DNA of 7,389 bases from CAZJJK01 sp964546285 (lineage in GTDB: Bacteria > Spirochaetota > Spirochaetia > Treponematales > Breznakiellaceae), in NCBI GenBank assembly GCA_964546285.1, contig CAZJJK010000134.1:1-7389 (forward strand), in the 5' to 3' direction. Positions 1 through 6,023 of the stretch are shown here, piece by piece; positions within the stretch are counted from its first letter, which is position 1; each line of letters begins with the position of its first letter. A program made the position numbers and the translations under genes. A model generated the notes under the pieces. That model saw nothing but the letters and a program-made list of their open reading frames with translations, was not told where the DNA came from and did no database searches.

Positions 1-1
1 A

Positions 2-721
2 GTCCCTTTAGCCTTAGGCGCGAAATCCGGTTGGACAGCGACAGCATGGATCAGCGCTCTTGACCTACGGTATAATGGCACAGCCGCCTATCAAAAATTC
101 TTTGACGGATCGCGCCATTTTGACGATCCAAGCCTCCTATCGGTATATGCCGTTCTCGCGAAATGGAGGAACCAGGGCTGGATCGATCCGGAGGCGAGCG
201 AGTCGACGTGGACGCAAGCCTTAGCCAAAGTTGAAAAGGGACAAGCCGCCTTCCTCTTGATGAGTTCCTACGCGGCAAACCGCTTCCGCAATGCCGATAG
301 TATAGGATTTATGTCTCTACCTGGACTTGAAGAATCCTGGGAGCGAGCCGAACTCGCGGTTTTTGAAGGCTTCCTCGTGGCTTCCAACGCCAAGGCACCG
401 GAAGCGGCTCTAGCTTTAGCTGACACCTATGTCGCTTCCGCTTGTCCAGATAGGCCAAACGCCATATTTCGAGCTTCAAGCGTTCCTGTAAACCCAAGCG
501 CTAAGAAAGGAGAAGCCTTACAAACGGAAGAAGTATTTCAGGAAGCTCAAGCTCTTATACGGGATAACGCTAAAATCATATTACCACAAGCACAAGATCT
601 TATGCCAAGCCAAAGTTCTTATGTTCTGGAGCGTATAATAACCCGGTTCTTTTCACCGGAGGATCCAATGGACGCCTTGGCTTTGAGCCAAGCGCTGAAG
701 GGCCTTGGCTTGCAGCCGTGA
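2..721 (+). CDS. Extracellular solute-binding protein, family 1 (sugar ABC transporter), C-terminal part
   Basis: This is the C-terminal 239 residues of a periplasmic substrate-binding protein for an ABC importer, probably for a sugar or oligosaccharide. The reading frame is open to the left window edge, so the signal peptide and first lobe are missing; an in-frame ATG at 257 is internal. Family-1 features are visible near the start: a PLALG stretch followed by GWTATAW, which fits the hinge/ligand region of maltose-binding-type proteins, then an AVLAKWRNQGWID segment and a KGQAAFLLMSSYAA segment where this family usually has W..G.... and G.aA+...g. The gene ends with TGA at 719-721, and the next gene starts seven bases later with its ribosome binding site overlapping this stop. 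No permease or ATPase gene is in view, so the substrate cannot be named. The family assignment is by recognised motifs; the substrate class is inference. Confidence 0.8.
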   Translation, partial: VPLALGAKSGWTATAWISALDLRYNGTAAYQKFFDGSRHFDDPSLLSVYAVLAKWRNQGWIDPEASESTWTQALAKVEKGQAAFLLMSSYAANRFRNADSIGFMSLPGLEESWERAELAVFEGFLVASNAKAPEAALALADTYVASACPDRPNAIFRASSVPVNPSAKKGEALQTEEVFQEAQALIRDNAKIILPQAQDLMPSQSSYVLERIITRFFSPEDPMDALALSQALKGLGLQP

Positions 722-724
722 GGA
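720..724 (+). promoter_or_regulatory. Ribosome binding site overlapping the upstream stop codon
   Basis: GAGGA begins on the last two bases of the upstream TGA stop (719-721) and sits 4 bases before ATG 729. It fixes the start of the second binding-protein gene and suggests that the two genes are translated in a coupled way from one mRNA. Confidence 0.6.
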
Positions 725-728
725 CAGT

Positions 729-1820
729 ATGAAACAAAAAACGGCGCGTCTTAGCTTATTATCGTTATCCCTTTTGGTTTTAGCTATTTTAATCCTTTTC
801 CTAATTATATATATATCAAAGAAGCGCCAAGAGGAAGACGCAAGACCAAAAACCTTGCTTATTGTTCATGATATCGATGATAATGTGATGGTAAGAGCCC
901 TTAATACCGTATTAACATCTTTCTCCTCATTATATCCAAAAATCTCAACTCAGCTCCGTTACAATTCAGGTGTTGCCGACCCCCAAGCCTTCGCTAACGC
1001 CGATGTTATCATCTCCAGCCACGGCACTACGACGAAAAACGAGTTCTTAAGCGCCGCCACGCCCTGGTCGGGTACCTTATGGGTGCTGGCGGCCAGAACG
1101 GATTATCTGAATGCCGCCGCCGAACGCCAAAAAGAGGCGGTAGCGGCGCTTCGCGGTGGCAAAGCAACACCCGAGCAATTTGAACTACTCTTAGGCGATG
1201 CCGCGAAAGAAGGCTACACGCCGATAGCCATAGGCAATAGCCACCGCTGGCCCTTCCTGCTATGGCTGCAGCTTTGGACCGCCGCTCAAAAAGGACCAAA
1301 GGCCGCGGAAACCTTACCGCCCCCCGCACACGGCGACTCAAGCGATCCTTATAGCGCTTTCCGCTCCCCGTACGAAGAGCTACTACGCTGGAAAGCGAAC
1401 GGCTGGTTCGCTACGTCAACCTGGACCTTGGGGTGGGCTAAGGGCTTGAGTTTATTGGATAAGGGAGAAGCCGTTTTCGGCTTAGTATCCGATCAGCATT
1501 TAGCGGCCATTTCACCAAAGGGCCGCTCTGAACTAGAATACTTGCCCTTTCCGCGCCGCCCTAGTGATGAAGCTTGGTCTGTCGGCAACGCCACCTTTAT
1601 TGGCGTAGCCACGGCTGTCAAGGAAAAAAAGTCCGCCGAACTTTTAGTGAAGTACCTTTCCAGTCCAGGCGTTACTCAACGCTTAGCCGGAATGGTCGCG
1701 AAACCCTTTTTTGCCTGGAAGCCTGATACCGGCAAGACCTCCTTAGTACTCAAGGATTGGGCGGTATCTTCCCTGAGTCCGGGCTATGAGGCGTTCGCGG
1801 TCGAATTTTCACCTAAATAA
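729..1820 (+). CDS. Membrane-anchored solute-binding-fold protein, diverged paralogue of the upstream gene
   Basis: This encodes 363 residues from ATG 729, chosen because GAGGA (720-724) lies 4 bases upstream; a TTG at 705 is in frame but lies inside the previous gene without a comparable site. Residues 7-29 are a continuous hydrophobic stretch with no lipobox cysteine, followed by KKRQEED, so I read it as an uncleaved membrane anchor with the rest in the periplasm. The body matches the upstream binding protein piece by piece. TPIAIGNSHRWPFLLWLQLW (164-183) aligns with its PLALGAKSGWTATAWISAL. The LLRWKANGWFATSTWTLGWA region (218-237) and DKGEAVFGL (244-252) align with its KWRNQGWID...TWTQALA and EKGQAAFLL. 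A late SSPGVTQRLA (311-320) also fits the family. At 363 residues it is shorter than typical family-1 proteins (about 400-450). It may be a second binding protein or a regulatory/accessory version; the ligand is unknown. Confidence 0.72.
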   Translation: MKQKTARLSLLSLSLLVLAILILFLIIYISKKRQEEDARPKTLLIVHDIDDNVMVRALNTVLTSFSSLYPKISTQLRYNSGVADPQAFANADVIISSHGTTTKNEFLSAATPWSGTLWVLAARTDYLNAAAERQKEAVAALRGGKATPEQFELLLGDAAKEGYTPIAIGNSHRWPFLLWLQLWTAAQKGPKAAETLPPPAHGDSSDPYSAFRSPYEELLRWKANGWFATSTWTLGWAKGLSLLDKGEAVFGLVSDQHLAAISPKGRSELEYLPFPRRPSDEAWSVGNATFIGVATAVKEKKSAELLVKYLSSPGVTQRLAGMVAKPFFAWKPDTGKTSLVLKDWAVSSLSPGYEAFAVEFSPK

Positions 1821-2917
1821 GCTTTGGCATCTTTTACCGGCAGTCGTTCGGCAAAAGCGTTCTTTAACTTTAAGAGCTGGGGCATAAGCTCTCTTTCTAG
1901 TAGTTCCGCCTGATCGGATCGAAGGATAAGATCACAGGTTTCCCGAGCTTGATTCGCGATTCCGTTGTCCTGAGACTGCCTAGGCTTATGATAGCTGGCC
2001 CGTACCAGGGTCGCCCCGCCAACGCCAAGTTCCATCGCCTTGTTTGCAATTTCCTGAGCATCGCCTTCCTCGCAGCTAAATGAAAAACTCTCAAGCTCAT
2101 TTACCCCCTTACGCTTCGTTTTCCTGTACTGATTAGTCGCGCTAAGCCTACGCCAATCGGTGGAGCCCTGGAGCTCATCCAAGGCCGTTATAACCTGCTC
2201 CATGCTCGCTATATGTTTACGGCTATCCCTGAAAATGAGGTTATTTACCGCGCAGGCTTGAATTGGGGATCGGTAAAGAAAGCCCTTGCCCGGTTCATCC
2301 ATACCCGCCCGCCGCAGAGCTGTATCAAAAACAAAATCCGAATCCGCCCCCGGGACGAGAAAGCAAAGCACTTCTTTATGAACGGGAATCGTAATACGTA
2401 TAAGTCCCATCTTATCGCGCAAGCCCACACCTTCGCCATAATTGATCGCCGGGACACACAGACCCAGCTCAAGCATGACGCGGGCCAGCTCCGCCCCCCG
2501 CCCCCGCTGAACAATGCAGCTGATCAAATCCCAGTCATCACTAAGCGCTCGTTTCGGCGGCGCTTCCAATTCAACAGCCAGGCCGGGAGGCCACTCATAG
2601 TTGTCGTCAACCAAAAGCTCGCAATTTTCAGAGTATATACTGCCCCGGCCGGGCAAAAAAAGATCCAACGCTTGGGCTATGCGGTACATTATATTCGCGG
2701 AAAGCTCACGGGGGACCCTAAGGCGGAGAAGCTCCGCTCGCTCCTCCGCCAGTAGGTTTCTTGGGCGCAGAAATCCATTCTTTTCAACTAAAGAAACCTG
2801 CTTTGACAGTATCGTATAGTAAGCGCCACAACCAAGCTGGGCTAATTCCGCCTCTATTGCCAAAAACAAGCGGCGATCGATAATACAAGTGATACGGGAG
2901 GCTTCTATTTTTTTCAC
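1784..2917 (-). CDS. Triple PII-like domain protein, partner of the DUF1538 membrane protein
   Basis: This encodes 377 residues from a GTG start (2917-2915) that overlaps the TGA of the upstream DUF1538 gene as GTGA; GAGGAGG at 2934-2928 supports it. The middle part (about 128-227) is a PII-like nitrogen-regulator-type module: LISCIVQRGRGAEL (131-144), a short T-loop-like NYGEGVGLRDKMGLIRI (159-175), KEVLCFLVPG (181-190) and PGKGFLYRSPI (209-219). The N-terminal part (about 8-105) has the same order: ITCIIDRR, a longer loop, then PGRGSIYSENCEL (89-101). The C-terminal part (about 274-355) looks like a third, more diverged copy: a strand-helix start, ATLVRASYH, a loop, then CDLILRSDQAELLERELM. 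PII proteins are cytoplasmic trimeric sensors of nucleotides and metabolites that bind and gate partners such as transporters; singleton PII-like genes beside DUF1538 genes are known. I infer that this fusion senses a cytoplasmic signal and controls the DUF1538 protein. The effector is unknown. It ends in a 37-base antisense overlap with the convergent gene. Confidence 0.72.
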   Translation of the reverse strand: MKKIEASRITCIIDRRLFLAIEAELAQLGCGAYYTILSKQVSLVEKNGFLRPRNLLAEERAELLRLRVPRELSANIMYRIAQALDLFLPGRGSIYSENCELLVDDNYEWPPGLAVELEAPPKRALSDDWDLISCIVQRGRGAELARVMLELGLCVPAINYGEGVGLRDKMGLIRITIPVHKEVLCFLVPGADSDFVFDTALRRAGMDEPGKGFLYRSPIQACAVNNLIFRDSRKHIASMEQVITALDELQGSTDWRRLSATNQYRKTKRKGVNELESFSFSCEEGDAQEIANKAMELGVGGATLVRASYHKPRQSQDNGIANQARETCDLILRSDQAELLERELMPQLLKLKNAFAERLPVKDAKAYLGENSTANAS

Positions 2918-4908
2918 CGCGTAAAGCCCTCCTCGGTTCGTTGCCTCAAGCGGCTGCGGCTTAGATTATTCACTATTCCGCTGATGAGAACGCTGATTAT
3001 CGGGCATACGGAAGCGAGAGCGAGAACACCAAAGGATTCAACCCCGACGCTATAGCTGCCTATACCGAGTCCCGCCGCCATCACAAGCGGCACCGTGATC
3101 GGACCGGTGGTTACTCCAGCGGAATCCCAAGCGATAGCGCCAATATCAGCGGGAGTAAACACGGTAAGAATAAGAGCTATTGTATATAACCCGCCAAGCA
3201 TAGGCAAAAAGGGAAGGTCAAACAGAATACGAGCGAAACCGGCGACCATTCCAACGCCTACCCCAATAGAAACCGTCATCAAAAGGAAAGAACTGCGATA
3301 GGTTCCGGTTGTCAGTTCCTCCAACGTTTTCCCCAAGGCGCCAAGGGAAGGTTCCGCGAAGGTCGCGCCTAAGCCCATGACAAAAACAAAGAGCAAAACC
3401 AACAGATACCCGCCCTTTTGATCCAACGGGGGATAGTCTATGGGAATGTGGATATAGGCTCCAGTATCGCTGTCATAATTAGCGGGGTCAAAGGGAATAA
3501 AGGCAGGGGCTCCCTCGCCAACCATAGCAAAGTAGGAGCGGGGCTTCCCATCCTGATCGATAAGGGAAATTATGGCGTCAGATGGCAAAGAGCTAAGGGT
3601 CATAGACAAATCAGGTCTTTCCGTCGGCTGCCAAGCCCTTGGCAGAGCTAAACCCGCCTGAGAGCCAAGAGCCGTAAGTCCTTTTTCCATACCTATAGTA
3701 AAAAGAAAAAAGCCCGCTAAACTAAGAAAAAGACCAAGCGCTATCTCATCGGCATGACCTAGCTTTTCACGGACTAAAAGCTTCATGGCGGCAATGAGGA
3801 CCAGTGCAAGAGGCAGAATGGCACTGAGTGCCGCTATAAGGGCACGATGGGAGAGGGAGAGGGCTTGGCTTTCTATAGTTTTTTTCTCATCCGCGTCAGA
3901 CCAAGGCGCGGCCGAGTCGTCATTAATAAGCTCATCTTTTGGGAAATAAGCACTTACTAGTTCTTTTGGAAGAACCTCAAGCGTGCTGGCCTCAAGTGCG
4001 CTAGCCTCAAGGGCGCTAATCGATCCTAGGGTACGCACGGCGGCCTCACGCTCTTTCGGTGAAAAAAACTCCGCCGGCGCTGAGGGCGCTGGAAAGGCTG
4101 GCGCGATTAAAAGCGCGAGGGCGAGAACCCCGCCGACCGGTAAAGCGGACGCGAGTGTAACCAGACCGAGACCGCCAGTCCCCCTATCACCTGAACCAGT
4201 GAGGCGCGAAACGCCAACGCCTAAGGCAAGAATTAAGGGGACCGTAACCGGTCCCGTCGTTACGCCGCCGGTATCCCAAGCCAGACCGACAACGGAACGA
4301 GTCACAGGATCTAGCCAGGCTAAAACGGATAATAATAACACAAGGGGAAGGATGATGAAAATAAAGAGTTTTATAGGCCAGCCGCGTAAAAACCGCAGAA
4401 CCCCTAGAACAACCGCCAACGCGACACCGACAGCGACAGCGACAATCAACCAGGTAGAACCATCGTTCAATAAATAATACAAAAGGGGGGACGTCCACGG
4501 CTTGACCGCGTTGCCTTGTTGACGCAGGAGAGAAATGGCCGGCTCGGCCAAAGTTGCGGTAAGTCCAAGAAGAGCCGCGAATAAAAGAAGAATGAACAGA
4601 GGAAGTTTGACGGGAAGGCGTAAACCACAACGTTCGCCAAGGGGCATAATGCCGAGAAAAAGCCCTTCCATAAAACAAGCGAGGCCAACGACCACAGCAA
4701 ATATTCCCGCGATAATACCGGGCAAATCTTGAATAGGAGAGCGGAGAATAAGAAGTTGGAACAGTAAAAGATACAGACTAATGAAGGCCACGGGCCCTAA
4801 TTGTTCCTTAAGCCGAGCGCTGATATAGCTTGTCACCATGGAGAATTTCCGTCGTAAAGCTATCCTCACTATCGGTGTTTTTTTAACACGACGCGCCTTT
4901 GCCGCCAA
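2914..4908 (-). CDS. Two-repeat DUF1538 integral membrane protein (putative transporter)
   Basis: This encodes 664 residues from TTG 4908-4906, chosen because TGGAGG (4920-4915) lies 6 bases upstream. An in-frame ATG at 4839 (residue 24) has no clear site. After a basic cytoplasmic-looking N-terminus come two halves, each with several hydrophobic segments. Half 1 (about 36-275) carries AEP at 121-123 and WDTGGVTTGPVTVPL at 211-225. Half 2 (about 358-650) carries AEP at 518-520 and WDSAGVTTGPITVPL at 594-608. This repeated signature is the DUF1538 family pattern and implies a pseudosymmetric transporter-like fold. Polar regions lie at about 276-355 (with three 5-residue LEAS-type repeats near 299-311) and about 421-497 (rich in P, D and Y). 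DUF1538 proteins are predicted permeases of unknown substrate. The PII-like partner gene follows with a 4-base overlap, which suggests transport gated by a cytoplasmic signal. The family call is firm; transport activity is inference. Confidence 0.88.
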   Translation of the reverse strand: MAAKARRVKKTPIVRIALRRKFSMVTSYISARLKEQLGPVAFISLYLLLFQLLILRSPIQDLPGIIAGIFAVVVGLACFMEGLFLGIMPLGERCGLRLPVKLPLFILLLFAALLGLTATLAEPAISLLRQQGNAVKPWTSPLLYYLLNDGSTWLIVAVAVGVALAVVLGVLRFLRGWPIKLFIFIILPLVLLLSVLAWLDPVTRSVVGLAWDTGGVTTGPVTVPLILALGVGVSRLTGSGDRGTGGLGLVTLASALPVGGVLALALLIAPAFPAPSAPAEFFSPKEREAAVRTLGSISALEASALEASTLEVLPKELVSAYFPKDELINDDSAAPWSDADEKKTIESQALSLSHRALIAALSAILPLALVLIAAMKLLVREKLGHADEIALGLFLSLAGFFLFTIGMEKGLTALGSQAGLALPRAWQPTERPDLSMTLSSLPSDAIISLIDQDGKPRSYFAMVGEGAPAFIPFDPANYDSDTGAYIHIPIDYPPLDQKGGYLLVLLFVFVMGLGATFAEPSLGALGKTLEELTTGTYRSSFLLMTVSIGVGVGMVAGFARILFDLPFLPMLGGLYTIALILTVFTPADIGAIAWDSAGVTTGPITVPLVMAAGLGIGSYSVGVESFGVLALASVCPIISVLISGIVNNLSRSRLRQRTEEGFTR
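2928..2934 (-). promoter_or_regulatory. Ribosome binding site for the GTG-started PII-like gene
   Basis: On the minus strand GAGGAGG lies 10 bases before the GTG at 2917-2915, inside the last codons of the DUF1538 gene. Together with the GTGA stop/start overlap it indicates translational coupling and a fixed ratio of the two products. Confidence 0.65.
3975..4019 (-). repeat. Three tandem 15-bp repeats inside the DUF1538 gene
   Basis: On the plus strand three adjacent 15-base units, each starting CCTCAAG (3975, 3990, 4005), differ at only a few positions. On the coding strand they give three consecutive 5-residue units (LEASA, LEAST, LEVLP-like) in the polar linker between the two membrane halves. 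The length is a multiple of three, so the copy number can change without breaking the frame. Confidence 0.8.
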
Positions 4909-4914
4909 AAAAAG

Positions 4915-4920
4915 CCTCCA
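4915..4920 (-). promoter_or_regulatory. Ribosome binding site deciding the TTG start of the DUF1538 gene
   Basis: TGGAGG on the minus strand stands 6 bases before TTG 4908. It is the best Shine-Dalgarno match in the area and makes TTG 4908 a better start than the internal ATG at 4839. Confidence 0.6.
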
Positions 4921-4960
4921 ATGAAAATATTACACAAAACAAAGTGTATCAAATGACTTA

Positions 4961-4981
4961 AGCGATATCGCTAGTATAACA
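4961..4981 (-). promoter_or_regulatory. Candidate extended -10 promoter and 12-bp palindromic operator for the DUF1538 operon
   Basis: On the minus strand TGTTATACT (4981-4973) is an extended -10 element (TGn plus a good hexamer) without a convincing -35. Directly downstream, AGCGATATCGCT (4961-4972) is a perfect 12-bp palindrome that would cover the transcription start region, about 60 bases before the TTG start. A regulator bound there could block initiation. A weaker alternative is TTGATA (4952-4947), 17 bases, TATTTT (4929-4924), but it would start transcription inside the ribosome binding site. All promoter function is inferred from sequence. Confidence 0.4.
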
Positions 4982-5003
4982 CCATAAATAATGATTGGGC
5001 GCT

Positions 5004-5219
5004 ATGGATAACAAGGAAAAGCCGATATGACTGTATAGTATTCCAGTCTATCGGACGCCGATAGAAATTAGAGCGGTAAAATAGGCGAAAAGCATGTTAG
5101 TAACGGAGATAACCTTATGGCGCGACGATATACTTGAAAAGGGCATTGAGAAAGGCAGGGAAGAAGAAAAGCGCGAGATGGCCCGCAGGCAGTCGATGGA
5201 TAATTTTTCATTTAAACAA
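5004..5219 (+). pseudogene. Remnant of an Rpn/PD-(D/E)XK transposase-like gene (C-terminal tail)
   Basis: The frame from ATG 5004 (MDNKEKPI) is interrupted by TGA at 5028-5030 and TAG at 5082-5084. After the second stop it reads AKSMLVTEI...ILEKGIEKGREEEKREMARR and then SMDNFSFKQ. This pattern, a SML-T-E segment followed by charged GIEKGREE repeats and a short A-R...F-S motif, is typical of the C-terminal end of Rpn-family recombination-promoting nucleases and PD-(D/E)XK transposase-like proteins, which are normally about 300 residues. The nuclease domain is absent, and the match stops around 5219, where the toxin gene's 3' end begins on the other strand. I take the plausible MDNKEKPI start being in the same frame as weak evidence for an internal deletion. 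The short ORF from ATG 5094 could instead be an unrelated peptide. Confidence 0.42.
5047..5065. repeat. Perfect 8-bp hairpin with 3-base loop
   Basis: TCTATCGG (5047-5054) and CCGATAGA (5058-5065) are exact reverse complements around the loop ACG. There is no T-tract on either side, so it is not a standard intrinsic terminator. It lies inside the decayed Rpn-like region. Confidence 0.6.
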
Positions 5220-5624
5220 TGCGACAAATTCTTGAGGTGCCAATACCGCGATTTCGGTCCATCTATAGTCATCTAAATTTCTTGTTATTATCATATCACA
5301 ATCATTTTCTAGAGCACAGTGATTTTGAACGCCATCTTCAAAGTCAATAAATTTTGATTTCAATGCTTTTGAAACAGCAGCTTGACCGACGGGAATTATT
5401 GAAAGGTATTTTATAATCGTCCTAATGAAGGTCTTCGCTTTTTCATTGGAACTAATCTTTCTCAATACATAATATACATTTGTAATACTATTTGAAGATA
5501 CAAACCCAATAGCTAGCCCGTTTTCAATAATTGCCAAGGTTTCACCGCTAGAATCAACAAAAGGTTTCCTTCCCGTCGCTACATCAAGAATTACATCTGA
5601 GTCAATAAATACTTTTTTTGTCAT
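5208..5624 (-). CDS. PIN-domain toxin of a type II toxin-antitoxin system (VapC-like)
   Basis: This encodes 138 residues, full length for a PIN-domain ribonuclease toxin. Such proteins use a cluster of acidic residues to hold metal ions and cleave RNA in the cytoplasm, with tRNA or rRNA as usual targets. Visible family features in order: FIDSDVILD at the N-terminus (D8, with D10 where N is more common, and D14), RKPF (19-22), the FIDFEDGVQ block (92-100: D94, E96, D97), and ITRNLDDY (113-120), in which TRN and D118/D119 match the PIN_3-type pattern of D-F-E-D, T-R-N and D. ATG 5624 overlaps the antitoxin TGA as ATGA, so toxin translation is coupled to antitoxin. The region is about one third G+C, well below the genes to the left, which fits acquisition by transfer. 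The RNA target cannot be read from sequence. Confidence 0.88.
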   Translation of the reverse strand: MTKKVFIDSDVILDVATGRKPFVDSSGETLAIIENGLAIGFVSSNSITNVYYVLRKISSNEKAKTFIRTIIKYLSIIPVGQAAVSKALKSKFIDFEDGVQNHCALENDCDMIITRNLDDYRWTEIAVLAPQEFVALFK

Positions 5625-5881
5625 ATATTACCTTCAAGTATTGCATCTTCTAACAATTCTTTACAAGGCTGTCCTTTATATTCATCCTCAAACATACCGG
5701 CTATACTGTCAGTCAATGATCCTTCATATTTTTTTTCAGCATTTAGTAGTTTTTCATTATCCGACACTGTATTTAAGTAATCTTCAACAATTTTGGAAAC
5801 ACTTCTTTTCTTTTTCTGGGCATAGCTTTTTGCTTTAGCGACAACATCTTGCTCAATCGTGAGCGTCAATTTTGTTAACAT
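5621..5881 (-). CDS. Ribbon-helix-helix antitoxin (DUF6364-like)
   Basis: This encodes 86 residues from ATG 5881-5879. The start is chosen because it follows a GGGGG site (5891-5887) at 5 bases and lies just downstream of a strong promoter; the upstream in-frame starts (5911, 5929) fall within the promoter. TKLTLTI (3-9) is the DNA-binding strand, followed by helices at about 10-24 and 27-38 with SVSKIVEDYL at the second. This is a ribbon-helix-helix fold of the DUF6364 type commonly paired with PIN toxins. The acidic tail (about 40-86) is the likely toxin-binding part. It should neutralise the PIN protein and, as a dimer, repress its own promoter. The stop codon overlaps the toxin start by 4 bases. 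Confidence 0.83.
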   Translation of the reverse strand: MLTKLTLTIEQDVVAKAKSYAQKKKRSVSKIVEDYLNTVSDNEKLLNAEKKYEGSLTDSIAGMFEDEYKGQPCKELLEDAILEGNI

Positions 5882-5900
5882 GCGAACCCCCAACACGTAT

Positions 5901-5929
5901 AGTATAAGCATGCTTGCACGTGCTGTCAA
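5901..5929 (-). promoter_or_regulatory. Near-consensus sigma-70 promoter of the toxin-antitoxin operon with palindromic operator candidates
   Basis: On the minus strand a consensus -35 TTGACA (5929-5924) is followed by exactly 17 bases and a -10 TATACT (5906-5901), about 20 bases before the antitoxin ATG. The spacer contains two perfect 8-bp palindromes, GCACGTGC (5916-5923) and AGCATGCT (5907-5914), separated by one base. Two adjacent sites of this size suit a pair of ribbon-helix-helix dimers, so autorepression by the antitoxin is likely. The operator role is inferred. Confidence 0.68.
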
Positions 5930-6023
5930 TTTTATGGCGTACCTTTATGTGTGGTATGGTCGGCAAGTGTAGCGAAGGGGCAATGAAGGAGACACCTCCG
6001 CAAAAAAGCCAAAAGGATAGCAC

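Larger units (their letters stand above)
4909..5207. other. Intergenic stretch between the DUF1538 operon and the toxin gene
   Basis: About 300 bases lack an intact gene. They contain the DUF1538 ribosome binding site and candidate promoter/palindrome, a weak hairpin with TACAC/GTGTA arms (4931-4935 and 4944-4948), a strong hairpin at 5047-5065, and a decayed coding remnant from about 5004 onwards. No terminator with a T-tract was seen for either neighbouring operon. Confidence 0.6.

Noticed and set aside
1027..1341. 104-residue minus-strand frame opposite the second binding-protein gene
   Set aside because: It is arginine-rich with no motif or ribosome binding site, a shadow of the plus-strand gene.
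2213..2755. 180-residue open frame on the plus strand within the PII-like gene
   Set aside because: Its translation is basic and shows no family pattern. It lies fully opposite a gene with clear PII motifs and good start signals, so it is a shadow.
3983..4477. 164-residue open frame on the plus strand within the DUF1538 gene
   Set aside because: It is a low-complexity, P/T/R-rich translation opposite the conserved membrane gene, created by that gene's base composition.
4187..4678. 163-residue minus-strand frame overlapping the DUF1538 gene in another frame
   Set aside because: It is a cysteine- and arginine-rich translation with no recognisable fold, and the DUF1538 frame explains the sequence.
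5882..5929. Longer antitoxin starting at 5929 or 5911
   Set aside because: The extra codons lie within the -35/-10 promoter elements and add nothing resembling the family; the start at 5881 has a ribosome binding site.
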